Positions 17,652-25,673 of a stretch of 64,000 nucleotides of DNA are shown here, one piece after another. Source of the DNA: Halosimplex rubrum (GTDB lineage: Archaea > Halobacteriota > Halobacteria > Halobacteriales > Haloarculaceae); NCBI RefSeq assembly GCF_013415885.1, contig NZ_CP058910.1:372001-436000 (forward strand), given 5' to 3'. The notes beneath the pieces were generated by a model. The model saw only the letters and a list, made by a program, of their open reading frames with translations, was not told where the DNA came from and did not search any database. The position numbers and the translations under genes were made by a program. How positions within the stretch are numbered: position 1 is the first letter of the stretch; each line of letters starts with the position of its first letter.

Positions 17652-18728
17652 ATGTCACCGTCCGAGGGGCGGGGCCTCCGCGGGGTCTTCTGGAACGACC
17701 GCGAGCGGCGGCCCCGGGCACCCTGGCGGCTCGCGCTCGCGCTCGTCGCCCTCCTCGGCGGCGGCGTCGGGGGCGTCCTCGGCGCGTCGGCCCTGGTCGC
17801 GCTCGCACCCGGTACCGCCGGAGCCACGCTGACCGCGCTCGTCACCGTCGCCGCCCGCACCCTCCAGATCGCCGGCTTCGTCGCCGGGGTCCTCGCCGCG
17901 GCGTGGCTGGTCGACCGCCGCCGGCTCTCGGACATGGGCCTCGACCGCTCGCCGGCGTGGTGGGCCGACCTCGCGTTCGGACTCGCGCTGGGCGTCGCGC
18001 TCCCGGGGCTCGTGTTCGCGGTCGAACTCGCCGTCGGCTTCCTGCGCGTGACCGGCACCGTCGTCGCCAGGGCCGACCCCACGCTCGCCGTCGGCCCGGG
18101 CGTCGCACCCGCGCTCGCGCTCGCGCTCACCCTCGCGTACTTCGTCGGCGTCGGCGTCTTCGAGGAGTTGCTCTTCCGCGGGTACCTGCTCACCAACGTC
18201 GCCGAGGGGCTCGCCGGCTGGCGCGGGATCGGCCTCGGCGGCGCGTTCGCCGGCGCGACCGTCGTCTCCAGCCTCGCCTTCGGCGTCGGCCACGGCCTGA
18301 ACCCGAACGTCACCGTCCTGGCGCTCGTCAACATCGCGCTGTTCGGCGGCCTGTTCGCCGCCAGCTACCTCCTGACCGGCCGGATCGCCGCCGCCGTCGG
18401 CCTCCACGTCACCTGGAATTTCTCGATCGCCTCCCTCTTTGGCTTCCCCGTCAGCGGCTTCACGACCCCCGTCACGGTCGTCGCCGTCGAGCAGTCCGGC
18501 CCCGCGGTCCTCACGGGCGGCTCGTTCGGCCCCGAGGGCGGCCTGATCGCGCTCGGCGCGCTCGTCGTCGGGTTCGGCGCGCTGGCCGGCTGGGTCCGCT
18601 GGCGCGAGGGGGAGCTGCGGTGGCGCGAGTCGGTCGCGCGGCCGGCGCTCAGGGGAGCGCCGGGCGACGGTGCTGGGACCCCGACGCGGGACGACCTCGA
18701 ACGCGCCGACGAACCGTCGACCGAGTAG
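17652..18728 (+). CDS. CPBP-family intramembrane metalloprotease
   Basis: A 358-aa polytopic membrane protein of the CPBP (Rce1-like, Abi) family. Motif 1, EELLFRGYLL, has Glu171 and Glu172; motif 2 is FGVGHG; motif 3 is LHVTWNFS. These give the Glu/His/Asn metal-site residues within membrane helices. Substrates in archaea are unknown; family members cleave CaaX proteins or give bacteriocin immunity. Start ATG 17652 lies about 27 nt downstream of CTTTAAGT, which fits a leaderless transcript. Confidence 0.9.
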   Translation: MSPSEGRGLRGVFWNDRERRPRAPWRLALALVALLGGGVGGVLGASALVALAPGTAGATLTALVTVAARTLQIAGFVAGVLAAAWLVDRRRLSDMGLDRSPAWWADLAFGLALGVALPGLVFAVELAVGFLRVTGTVVARADPTLAVGPGVAPALALALTLAYFVGVGVFEELLFRGYLLTNVAEGLAGWRGIGLGGAFAGATVVSSLAFGVGHGLNPNVTVLALVNIALFGGLFAASYLLTGRIAAAVGLHVTWNFSIASLFGFPVSGFTTPVTVVAVEQSGPAVLTGGSFGPEGGLIALGALVVGFGALAGWVRWREGELRWRESVARPALRGAPGDGAGTPTRDDLERADEPSTE

Positions 18729-18836
18729 CCGGTCGTCGGCCGCGCCCCCGCCCGCGGAGCGGCCGCGCTATCGGTAACCGAAAGACGCGTTTCACCCATC
18801 GAAACCACGTTACGGGACCCCTCGCTACCGCGAGGT

Positions 18837-21056
18837 ATGACGGACCAGTCGAACGACGGCGACGGCGAGAGCGCCACCGGGTCGGCGCCGGTGTCCAGGC
18901 GCCGACTGCTGGCCTCGGTGACGGCTGCGGCCGGCACGAGCGCGGTCACCGGGCGTGCGTACGCGACGGCGGTCGGCGACACGGACGGCACCGCCGACGC
19001 CGGCGGCGCGATCCGGGAGGAGGCCTGGGTCGAGACTGGCGTCGACACGGACGACGACGGGACCGCCGACCGCATCCACGTCAGGGTGTCGTACCCCGAG
19101 GGGGCGACCGACGGCGAGCGACCGCCCGTGATCGCGATCGCGAGCCCGTATCACGGCGAGCAGACCCACGGCGACGCGACCGCGGCGATGTACTACGACC
19201 GGTCGATCGCGCCCGCCGCGGACGACGCCAGCGGCGCAGCGACGAGCGCGAGCGAACCCGCGACGCTCGGCGATCCGTCGACCGGCGGGGGGCCGGGACC
19301 CGGGCACTCGCCGATCGGCGACCCCGCGACAGCCCGGCGGGCCGAACGTCGGTACGTCCCCCAGGGATACGCCCTCGCTCGGGTCTCCTCGCTGGGGACG
19401 GCCCGCTCGACGGGCTGTTACACCGCCGCCGGGCCGCCGACGGTGTCCGCGCTCGAATCGGTCGTCGACTGGTTCAACGGCCGCGCGACGGCCTACGACG
19501 CGCCTGAGGGCGGCGCGGAAGTCGCGGCCGACTGGACCAACGGCCGGACGGGGATGATCGGCGCGTCGGCGCTGGGCGAACTCGCCAACGGCACGGCGAC
19601 GACCGGCGTCGACGGCCTGGAGACGATCGTCCCCCAGTCGGCGAACGTCGGCCAGTACGGCCTCTTCCGCTCGAACGGCACCCCGATATCGGTCGTTCCC
19701 GACGGGAGCGAGGGGATGACCGACATCGGGACGTGGATCCAGGCGAGCAACGCCAGGCGCGACGACTGCGCTCGCTGGACCGAGCGCGCCGAGGACGGGC
19801 AGGACCTGGCGACGGGCGACTACAACGACTTCTGGCACGAGCGCACGTTCCTCGCCGACGCCGACGCGGTCGACTGTTCGGTCCTGATCGCCCACGCGGT
19901 CGACGACCCGATCGTCAAGCCGAACAACGCCGCCGACTGGTACGAGACGCTGGCCGCCCGCGACGTGCCGCTGAAGCTCTGGCTCTACGAGGGCGGCCAC
20001 AGGGGCCCCGCCGGCGAGGCGTGGGAGCGGACCCTCGACCGCTGGTGGGCCCACTGGCTGAAAGACGAAGACACCGACGTGATGGACGAGGACCCGGTCA
20101 CCGTCGTCCACGGCCGGTCGGCGGCCGAGGGGTCGATGGAGACCTACGCCGAGTGGCCGGCCCCGGCCGCCGAGCCCGCGACCGTCCGGTTCGGGTCCGG
20201 CGGCGCGACGAGCGGCGCCGTGACGACGGGCGAACCGGGCTCCGGGACGGAGTCGCTCGTCGACGACCCGTCGACGCCGGCGACGGACCTGGTCGCCGCC
20301 GAGGAGTCGTCCCACCGCCTGCGTTACGAGACGCCGCCGCTCGCGGAGCCGGTCCACGTCAGCGGGCGGGTCGTCCCGTCGCTGTCGCTGTCGCTCGACG
20401 AGCCGACCGTCGTCAGCGTCGCCCTGGTCGAGTACGGCCGCTACTCGGCCGATATCGTCACCCGCGGCTGGGCGGACCCGCTGAACCGACCGTCCTACCG
20501 CGACCACGACGCGCCGCTGGCCTACCGCCAGTCGCTCCGGGACTCGGCCCCGCTGCCCGAGGACGGGTCTGTCCGAGTCGAGTTCCCGCTGCAGGCGACC
20601 GACCACGTCTTCGAAGCCGGTTCGCGGGTCGGGCTCGTCGTCTACGCCAGCGACAACCAGTTCACGCTCCACCCGCCCGGAAACCGGACCGTCGAGCTGT
20701 CCCTGGCCGACAGCGCCGTCGACCTGCCCGTCGCCGGCGGCGAGTCGGCGCTCTCCGGCGCGTTCGCGGACGAGTCGACCGACACCGCGCGGCCGACCGG
20801 CACCGCGACGGCCACCGACTCGTCGGCCGGGACGACGGCGGGCGCCGAGCCCACGACCGATTCGCCGACCGCGACCGCGGGCCGGCCGACCGGGACGACC
20901 GACGGACCGGTCGAGTCCACCGTGGTCCCGGAGGGTGACGCGACGGTCGGCGGGACCACGAGCGGCGACGGGCCGGGCTTCGGCGTCGGCGGCGCCCTGG
21001 CGTCGATCTTCGGCCTCGGTGGCCTCATTCGACGATATTCCGACGGGGAAGACTGA
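18837..21056 (+). CDS. Exported S15/CocE-type peptidase-hydrolase with PGF-CTERM tail
   Basis: A 739-aa exported serine hydrolase. A Tat signal (SRRRLLASVTAAAG) precedes a CocE/NonD / X-Pro dipeptidyl-peptidase S15 core. The likely nucleophile is Ser244 in GMIGASALGE; HAVDDPIVKPNN holds the acid and YEGGHRGP the histidine. The region after ~residue 480 is the jelly-roll C-terminal domain (LSLSLDEPTVVSVALVEYG). A Thr-rich linker (~650-700) leads to GPGFGVGGALASIFGLGG plus a basic end. This is a PGF-CTERM signal for archaeosortase A processing and lipid anchoring. It is probably a cell-surface peptidase or esterase. Confidence 0.88.
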   Translation: MTDQSNDGDGESATGSAPVSRRRLLASVTAAAGTSAVTGRAYATAVGDTDGTADAGGAIREEAWVETGVDTDDDGTADRIHVRVSYPEGATDGERPPVIAIASPYHGEQTHGDATAAMYYDRSIAPAADDASGAATSASEPATLGDPSTGGGPGPGHSPIGDPATARRAERRYVPQGYALARVSSLGTARSTGCYTAAGPPTVSALESVVDWFNGRATAYDAPEGGAEVAADWTNGRTGMIGASALGELANGTATTGVDGLETIVPQSANVGQYGLFRSNGTPISVVPDGSEGMTDIGTWIQASNARRDDCARWTERAEDGQDLATGDYNDFWHERTFLADADAVDCSVLIAHAVDDPIVKPNNAADWYETLAARDVPLKLWLYEGGHRGPAGEAWERTLDRWWAHWLKDEDTDVMDEDPVTVVHGRSAAEGSMETYAEWPAPAAEPATVRFGSGGATSGAVTTGEPGSGTESLVDDPSTPATDLVAAEESSHRLRYETPPLAEPVHVSGRVVPSLSLSLDEPTVVSVALVEYGRYSADIVTRGWADPLNRPSYRDHDAPLAYRQSLRDSAPLPEDGSVRVEFPLQATDHVFEAGSRVGLVVYASDNQFTLHPPGNRTVELSLADSAVDLPVAGGESALSGAFADESTDTARPTGTATATDSSAGTTAGAEPTTDSPTATAGRPTGTTDGPVESTVVPEGDATVGGTTSGDGPGFGVGGALASIFGLGGLIRRYSDGED

Positions 21057-21127
21057 ACGGCGATCCGCGAGTCCGCGGGCACACAGCGGCGAGTCCAATT
21101 CTTTACTCGAACCCGACTCAGAGGGGG

Positions 21128-21135
21128 CTTATATG
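21128..21135 (+). promoter_or_regulatory. TATA box of winged-helix gene
   Basis: CTTATATG lies about 27 nt before ATG 21159, the spacing expected for a leaderless haloarchaeal transcript. Confidence 0.5.
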
Positions 21136-21158
21136 TCCGACCGCCCACGTCACTGGTA

Positions 21159-21413
21159 ATGACGCACCTGTACGCGATCCAGCGCGAAATCCTCGAGTTC
21201 CTGGACGACCGAGCCAGCGCGGACACGACCGCGATCCGCCGACAGCTCGCGTACACCGCCGACGTGACCGTCACCTACGACGCGCTCGAACCGCATCTCG
21301 ATCGGCTCGAAGACAGCGGCCACATCGAGTCGGTCGGCGCGGACGAGCCCGGCGCGACCTACTACCAGCAGGCCGACTCGGCGGCCGTCCAGCCCCAGAC
21401 GGCGAGCGACTGA
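21159..21413 (+). CDS. Small winged-helix DNA-binding protein
   Basis: An 84-aa protein with a winged-helix pattern: IQREILEFLDD, then a helix-turn-helix (DTTAIRRQLAYTADVTVTYDALEPHLDRLEDSG), then a wing (HIESVGADEPGATYYQ). It resembles small haloarchaeal PadR/MarR-like regulators that bind as dimers. Target genes are unknown; the aldo/keto reductase gene downstream is a candidate. Confidence 0.8.
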   Translation: MTHLYAIQREILEFLDDRASADTTAIRRQLAYTADVTVTYDALEPHLDRLEDSGHIESVGADEPGATYYQQADSAAVQPQTASD

Positions 21414-21491
21414 GCACCGGAGTACCCGCGCGACCGACCGGTGCGGCGCGCAACCGCGGCGGCTAAGTGCGACGACGCCCAATCGCCGGCC

Positions 21492-22556
21492 ATGAACCAG
21501 CGCGAACTCGGCGATTCGGGCGTCGAAGTCAGCGAGGTCGGTTTCGGCGCGTGGGTCGTCGGCACCGATTGGTGGGGCGACCGCACGCGCGAGCAGGCCG
21601 TCGACATGCTCCACCACGCCGTCGACCAGGGGATCACCTACTTCGACACCGGCGACGTGTACGGCCACGGCGACAGCGAGGAACTCGTCGGCGACGCCCT
21701 CGGCGAGTACCGCGACGAAGTGACGGTCTCGACGAAGGTCGGCTACGACTTCTACAACAACCCCCAGGCCGGCCACGGCGAACTCCCCAAGCGCGTCGAC
21801 CCCGAGTGGGTCGAGACGGCGCTCGACCGCTCGCTCGACAGGCTCGACATGGAGTACGTCGACCACCTGATGCTGCACAACGCCAACGTCGACGAGGTCG
21901 ACGAGAGCGTGCTGGAGACGCTCGATTCGCTCGAAGAGTCGGGCCGCGTCGACTCCGTGGGCTGGGCCCTGGGCCCCTCGATCGGCTGGCTCGCCGAAGC
22001 GGAGGCGGCCGTCGAGGAGGGCTTCGACGCCGTCCAGCTCGTCTTCAACGTCTTCGAGCAGACGCCCGGTCGCCACACTATCGAGGCGATCCGCGACCTC
22101 GACGCCGAGACGAGCGTCGTCCCGCGGGTCCCCCACTCCTCCGGACTGCTGAACGAGCAGGTCACGCCCGAGACGGAGCTCGGCGAGGGCGACCACCGCG
22201 CCCACCGGCCCGACGAGTGGTACGAGACGGGCTGGGAGAAGGTCGAGGCGCTGCGGTTCCTCGAAGATCCGGCGGGCGTCGAGGGCACGCGGACGATGGC
22301 CCAGGCGTCGATCCGCTGGCTGCTCGGCCACGACGAGGTCGCGTCGGTCACGCCCACCTTCCGCACCACCGACGACATCGACGAGTGGGCCGGCGCCGCC
22401 GAGGTCCCGCCGCTGTCGGACGCCGAAATGGAGCGCGTCGAGGAACTGTATCGGGACAACTTCGGCGTCGACCGCGACGACGGCATGGACGCGCTGCGCT
22501 CGTCGGTCGGCGGCGCCGACCTCGAAGGCTTCGACGAGCAGGCCGCCGGCGACTGA
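21492..22556 (+). CDS. Aldo/keto reductase
   Basis: A 354-aa NAD(P)H-dependent aldo/keto reductase with a TIM barrel. The opening LGDSGVEVSEVGFGAW is typical. The catalytic Asp-Tyr region is YFDTGDVYGHGDSEELVG, with Asp and Tyr four residues apart, Lys in VSTKVGYDF, and His in DHLMLHN. The C-terminal cofactor segment SIRWLLGHDEVASVTPTFR matches the family. Start ATG 21492 was chosen over an upstream in-frame codon because it gives the canonical MNQRELG start. The physiological substrate is unknown. Confidence 0.92.
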   Translation: MNQRELGDSGVEVSEVGFGAWVVGTDWWGDRTREQAVDMLHHAVDQGITYFDTGDVYGHGDSEELVGDALGEYRDEVTVSTKVGYDFYNNPQAGHGELPKRVDPEWVETALDRSLDRLDMEYVDHLMLHNANVDEVDESVLETLDSLEESGRVDSVGWALGPSIGWLAEAEAAVEEGFDAVQLVFNVFEQTPGRHTIEAIRDLDAETSVVPRVPHSSGLLNEQVTPETELGEGDHRAHRPDEWYETGWEKVEALRFLEDPAGVEGTRTMAQASIRWLLGHDEVASVTPTFRTTDDIDEWAGAAEVPPLSDAEMERVEELYRDNFGVDRDDGMDALRSSVGGADLEGFDEQAAGD

Positions 22557-22584
22557 CCGCCGTCGGCGCTCCCAGCGGACGGCG

Positions 22585-22675
22585 AACCCCCCTTTCGACA
22601 CCAGATCGGCAACCCCCTCGTTTCACCTCAAGCCGGCGCTATCCCGCGATTCTCTCCGAACCCCCTCGTTTCGAC
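22585..22675. repeat. Three ORB-like G-rich boxes between genes
   Basis: In the 286-nt intergenic gap 22557-22842 three similar boxes lie in the same orientation: 22585-22600 (AACCCCCCTTTCGACA), 22611-22627 (AACCCCCTCGTTTCACC) and 22659-22675 (AACCCCCTCGTTTCGAC). Read on the other strand they give GAAACGAGGGGGTT, which resembles the core of haloarchaeal origin recognition boxes bound by Orc1/Cdc6. A weaker fourth copy starts near 22679. No orc1/cdc6 gene is nearby, so an active origin is not implied. Nothing else was seen in the gap. Confidence 0.45.
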
Positions 22676-22842
22676 TCGAACCCCACTCACGTCTTGCGAT
22701 TCGATGGCACGGACTTCACTTTCACCCCGCCCCGTCAGACGCTCGTCACACGACCGCAGTCGTGCGGTTTCCGATCGTGGGGGCTCCGGGGTGCGGTCCA
22801 CGCGAAACGGGGGTGTTCGCGGCGGGGTCGGCGGCGGAGCCG

Positions 22843-23628
22843 TCAGTCCAGTCGGTCGAAGGTCTTCTCGGCCCACTGGACGGCGTAGTCGGCGCCGTAC
22901 TCGCGGTAGGCTTCGGTGTCGAGCGCGCCGAAGGGAGTCGGCGGCTCTCGCCCGTGTTTGACGGCTGCACAGGCCAGCTCGGCGGCGTCGCCGAATCCCG
23001 TCTCGCCGCGGGCCAGTTCCGTCGCGAGGTCGGCGAGTCGGGGTTCGAGGCGTTCGCCCGCGTCGGCCCACGCGTCGAAGAGGTCGGGATGGTCGTCGGT
23101 CCAGTCGGCGAACGTCTCGCGGGTGGACAGACCCAGGTAGGCGTCGTAGAGCGCGACGGCCAGTTGATAGGTGCTCGTCGGGTCGAGGCGCCCCTCGCCG
23201 GCGGCGGCGAGGTCGCGGTAGCGCTCACCGAAGAAGCCGAGGAAGTGTTCCGGCAGGTCCAGCCCGACCTGGACGAGCGCCTCCGCCACGAGGAAGTCGA
23301 CGAACGCGTCGGGCGACCCCTCCAGGCGAGGCTTGACGAGGACGACCGGCGGGTCGGTCTGGCGCGTCCAGGCGACGCCGCCGTCGCCGGGCGCGCCGAC
23401 GGTCAGCTCGTCGCCCGCGTACCGCCGGAGCAGTTCGGGGGCGTCGGCGGGGAGCCACTCGTCGGGGTACGACCGGGGGTCGAGAGCGTCGGTGACGAGC
23501 GCCAGGTCCTCGGCCTGGGCGGCGGGGAGCGTCTCGAAGTCCCGCGCGCAGTCGAGCACGAGCGCGTCGGGCGCGTGTTCGTCACGGACCGCAGCGAGCT
23601 CCGCCGAGAGGTCCCGTTCGCTGAACAT
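22843..23628 (-). CDS. Conserved haloarchaeal protein, soluble
   Basis: A 261-aa acidic soluble protein starting MFSERDLSAELAAVRDEH. It looks like a haloarchaeal-specific family (possibly DUF7089; that number is from memory and unsure). Features are VVLVKPRLEGSPDAFVDF, LPEHFLGFFGERYRDLA and a largely helical C-terminal half. No catalytic motif is recognised. Its codon use and length support a real gene; function is unknown. Confidence 0.75.
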   Translation of the reverse strand: MFSERDLSAELAAVRDEHAPDALVLDCARDFETLPAAQAEDLALVTDALDPRSYPDEWLPADAPELLRRYAGDELTVGAPGDGGVAWTRQTDPPVVLVKPRLEGSPDAFVDFLVAEALVQVGLDLPEHFLGFFGERYRDLAAAGEGRLDPTSTYQLAVALYDAYLGLSTRETFADWTDDHPDLFDAWADAGERLEPRLADLATELARGETGFGDAAELACAAVKHGREPPTPFGALDTEAYREYGADYAVQWAEKTFDRLD

Positions 23629-23811
23629 CAGCGGTCACCCCCCACGGACCGGTCTCCGGGAGCGCGACGGCGGTCGCGGACCGGCGCGGCGCTCGGCGCG
23701 GTGGTCATGTCCGCCGGGAGGGGCTGTCGGGGGTAAACCCCATCGGTTCCCGCCCGGACCGGGCGAGTCGACCACCACGGCCGCGGTATCGCGGTGGCAC
23801 CGGCGCGAACC

Positions 23812-23818
23812 TTTAAAT
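23812..23818 (+). promoter_or_regulatory. TATA box of PGF-CTERM protein gene
   Basis: TTTAAAT is centred about 30 nt before ATG 23845, consistent with a leaderless or very short-leader transcript. Confidence 0.5.
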
Positions 23819-23844
23819 CGGATGGCGGGGCCAAGCGGTGATGT

Positions 23845-25374
23845 ATGGTCGACGACGTTTCGCGGCGGGGCGTCCTGCTGGCAGGGGGCGCCGCGCTGTC
23901 GGGGGGTATCGCGACGAAACTGGGTTCCCGTTCGGCGGTCGCCCGGGGAGATCGGGACGGGGCGCCGGCGATTCGCTGGCAGGCGCTCGTCGAGAACGAC
24001 GACGACGTGACCAGGCCGGTGTCGGTACGGGCGGACGACGGGCGCGTCCACGTCGGCGGGTTCTCGGGGGACGAGTCCGATGACACGGACCCCTGGCAGT
24101 TCGGGGCCGACGCGGTCCGCGGAACGGACCGCACCGGGACGACCGCCTACGTCGAGGGGCAGTTCCTGACCGAGGGGGCGGTGCCGGCGGCCGACGGCGG
24201 TCGCTTCTTTCTCGGGCGGTACACGGCGGACCCGGGTACCGACGACGCCACGACCGAGCCGACGGTCGTCAGGACGACCGCCGACGGCGAGGTCGACTGG
24301 CGCCGAGCCTACGAGCCGCCGTTCGACGACTTCCGCGTGACCGACGTGACACCGGGTACCGACAGCGGCGCGGTGTTTGTCGGCTACTCCGAGGCGTGGC
24401 GCGACCCGAACACGTGGCTGGTGGCCGTCGGCGGCGACGGCTCGGTCCGCTGGCAGCGGCGCCTCGACGAGTTCTACGCGACGTACGCGTGGGGAGTCCA
24501 GCGGACGGCTTCCGGGTCGTACCTCGTGTACGGCGGCGCCCGGAGGGGGTCGGAGCGCGATTCCGGTAGACAGAGCGGGTGGGTGGCGAAGGTCGGTGCC
24601 GACGGCGAACCGACGTGGTCGAAGCTCTATCGGCAGCGCTCGGCCGGCGAAGCGAGCGACTTCCACTACGTCGAGGACGCCGCCGAGACCGACGACGGAT
24701 ACCTGTTTGCGGGGTACGTCTCGCCCGCTGCGGAGGACGCGGAGGGGCGCGCGTGGGCCATCTCGACCGACGCCGCGGGCGACCGACTGTACAGCGCGCT
24801 TCGCCGACCCGGTGGCGACGGTGCCGGCGAGTTCGTCGCGGTCGTCCCGCACGGCGACGGGTACGTCCTCGCGGGTTCGACGTTTCCGACCGGTGACGCG
24901 GAGGTCGGCTACGCCTGGCTCCGCGGCGTCGACGCGTCGCTCTCCTCGAACTGGGAGCTGATAGACCCACTCGACCAGCCGTCCGTGCTCACCGACGCCG
25001 TGGCGACCGGCGACGGCGGGTTCGCAGTCGTCGGCAACCACCTCAACGCCGGCGGATGGTCGTCTCCGCTCGCCGCCAAACTCGGCGGCGACCCCGCCGA
25101 GACCCCGACCCCGACACCCACGGCGACACCGACCCCCTGGCCGACGCCGACCCCGACACCCACGGCGACGCCCACGGAGCCCCCGACCGAGACGCCGACC
25201 CCGCAACCGACGACCGCCCCGGCGCCGACCGGGACGGTGGAATCGGCGCCGGAGAGCCAGTCGACCGCGGCGTCCGAGGACGGTCCCGGATTCGGCCTCA
25301 CCGGGACGCTGGCGGCGCTGGGCGGGAGCGCGCTGCTGGCCCGGTTTCGGGGCGAGTCGACGGACGGGAACTGA
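23845..25374 (+). CDS. Tat-exported beta-propeller-like surface protein with PGF-CTERM
   Basis: A 509-aa surface protein. An N-terminal Tat signal (SRRGVLLAGGAALSGGIA) is followed by repeated units around DGxxxWxxxY and DDGYLFAGYVSP, DGYVLAGSTFP, DGGFAVVGNH. This fits a WD40/PQQ-like beta-propeller of the haloarchaeal type. A Thr/Pro linker (residues ~415-465, TPTPTPTATP type) leads to GPGFGLTGTLAALGGSALLA plus Arg, a PGF-CTERM anchor for archaeosortase. It is a paralogue of the protein encoded at 25674. Function is unknown; it is likely displayed on the cell envelope. Confidence 0.85.
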   Translation: MVDDVSRRGVLLAGGAALSGGIATKLGSRSAVARGDRDGAPAIRWQALVENDDDVTRPVSVRADDGRVHVGGFSGDESDDTDPWQFGADAVRGTDRTGTTAYVEGQFLTEGAVPAADGGRFFLGRYTADPGTDDATTEPTVVRTTADGEVDWRRAYEPPFDDFRVTDVTPGTDSGAVFVGYSEAWRDPNTWLVAVGGDGSVRWQRRLDEFYATYAWGVQRTASGSYLVYGGARRGSERDSGRQSGWVAKVGADGEPTWSKLYRQRSAGEASDFHYVEDAAETDDGYLFAGYVSPAAEDAEGRAWAISTDAAGDRLYSALRRPGGDGAGEFVAVVPHGDGYVLAGSTFPTGDAEVGYAWLRGVDASLSSNWELIDPLDQPSVLTDAVATGDGGFAVVGNHLNAGGWSSPLAAKLGGDPAETPTPTPTATPTPWPTPTPTPTATPTEPPTETPTPQPTTAPAPTGTVESAPESQSTAASEDGPGFGLTGTLAALGGSALLARFRGESTDGN

Positions 25375-25403
25375 CCCGCCGCGGCGGACCCGCCGGGCTC
25401 GGC

Positions 25404-25490
25404 CTACGCCAGGAAGACGACGACGAGCGCGAGCGCGAGCAGTGCAGCGATGCCGATCGTACCGAGCGTGAACTTCGTCGCGTAGCTCAT
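25404..25490 (-). CDS. 28-residue single-helix membrane peptide
   Basis: ATG 25490 to TAG 25404 encodes MSYATKFTLG followed by TIGIAALLALALVVVFLA, a short polar N-terminus with Lys and one clean transmembrane helix. It lies on the minus strand in the 299-nt gap between two paralogous surface-protein genes. Small single-helix proteins of this kind are common and overlooked in haloarchaea. It is below usual gene-calling limits, so it is supported only by the plausible start, codon bias and membrane pattern. Confidence 0.5.
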   Translation of the reverse strand: MSYATKFTLGTIGIAALLALALVVVFLA

Positions 25491-25673
25491 GATCGGCGGT
25501 TCCGCGGCCAGCGACCTAAAGGCCCCGTTCCCGCGCGGCGGAACCGACCGCCGTGACTCACGACCCCGTCGCAACCCGCCGACCCGGCACGGCTCCTCGG
25601 CCCGGCGCGGCCTCGCGACTTCCGCGGTCGAATGTGGGCGATTTATCAGGACGACGGGGTTACTGACGGCCGT

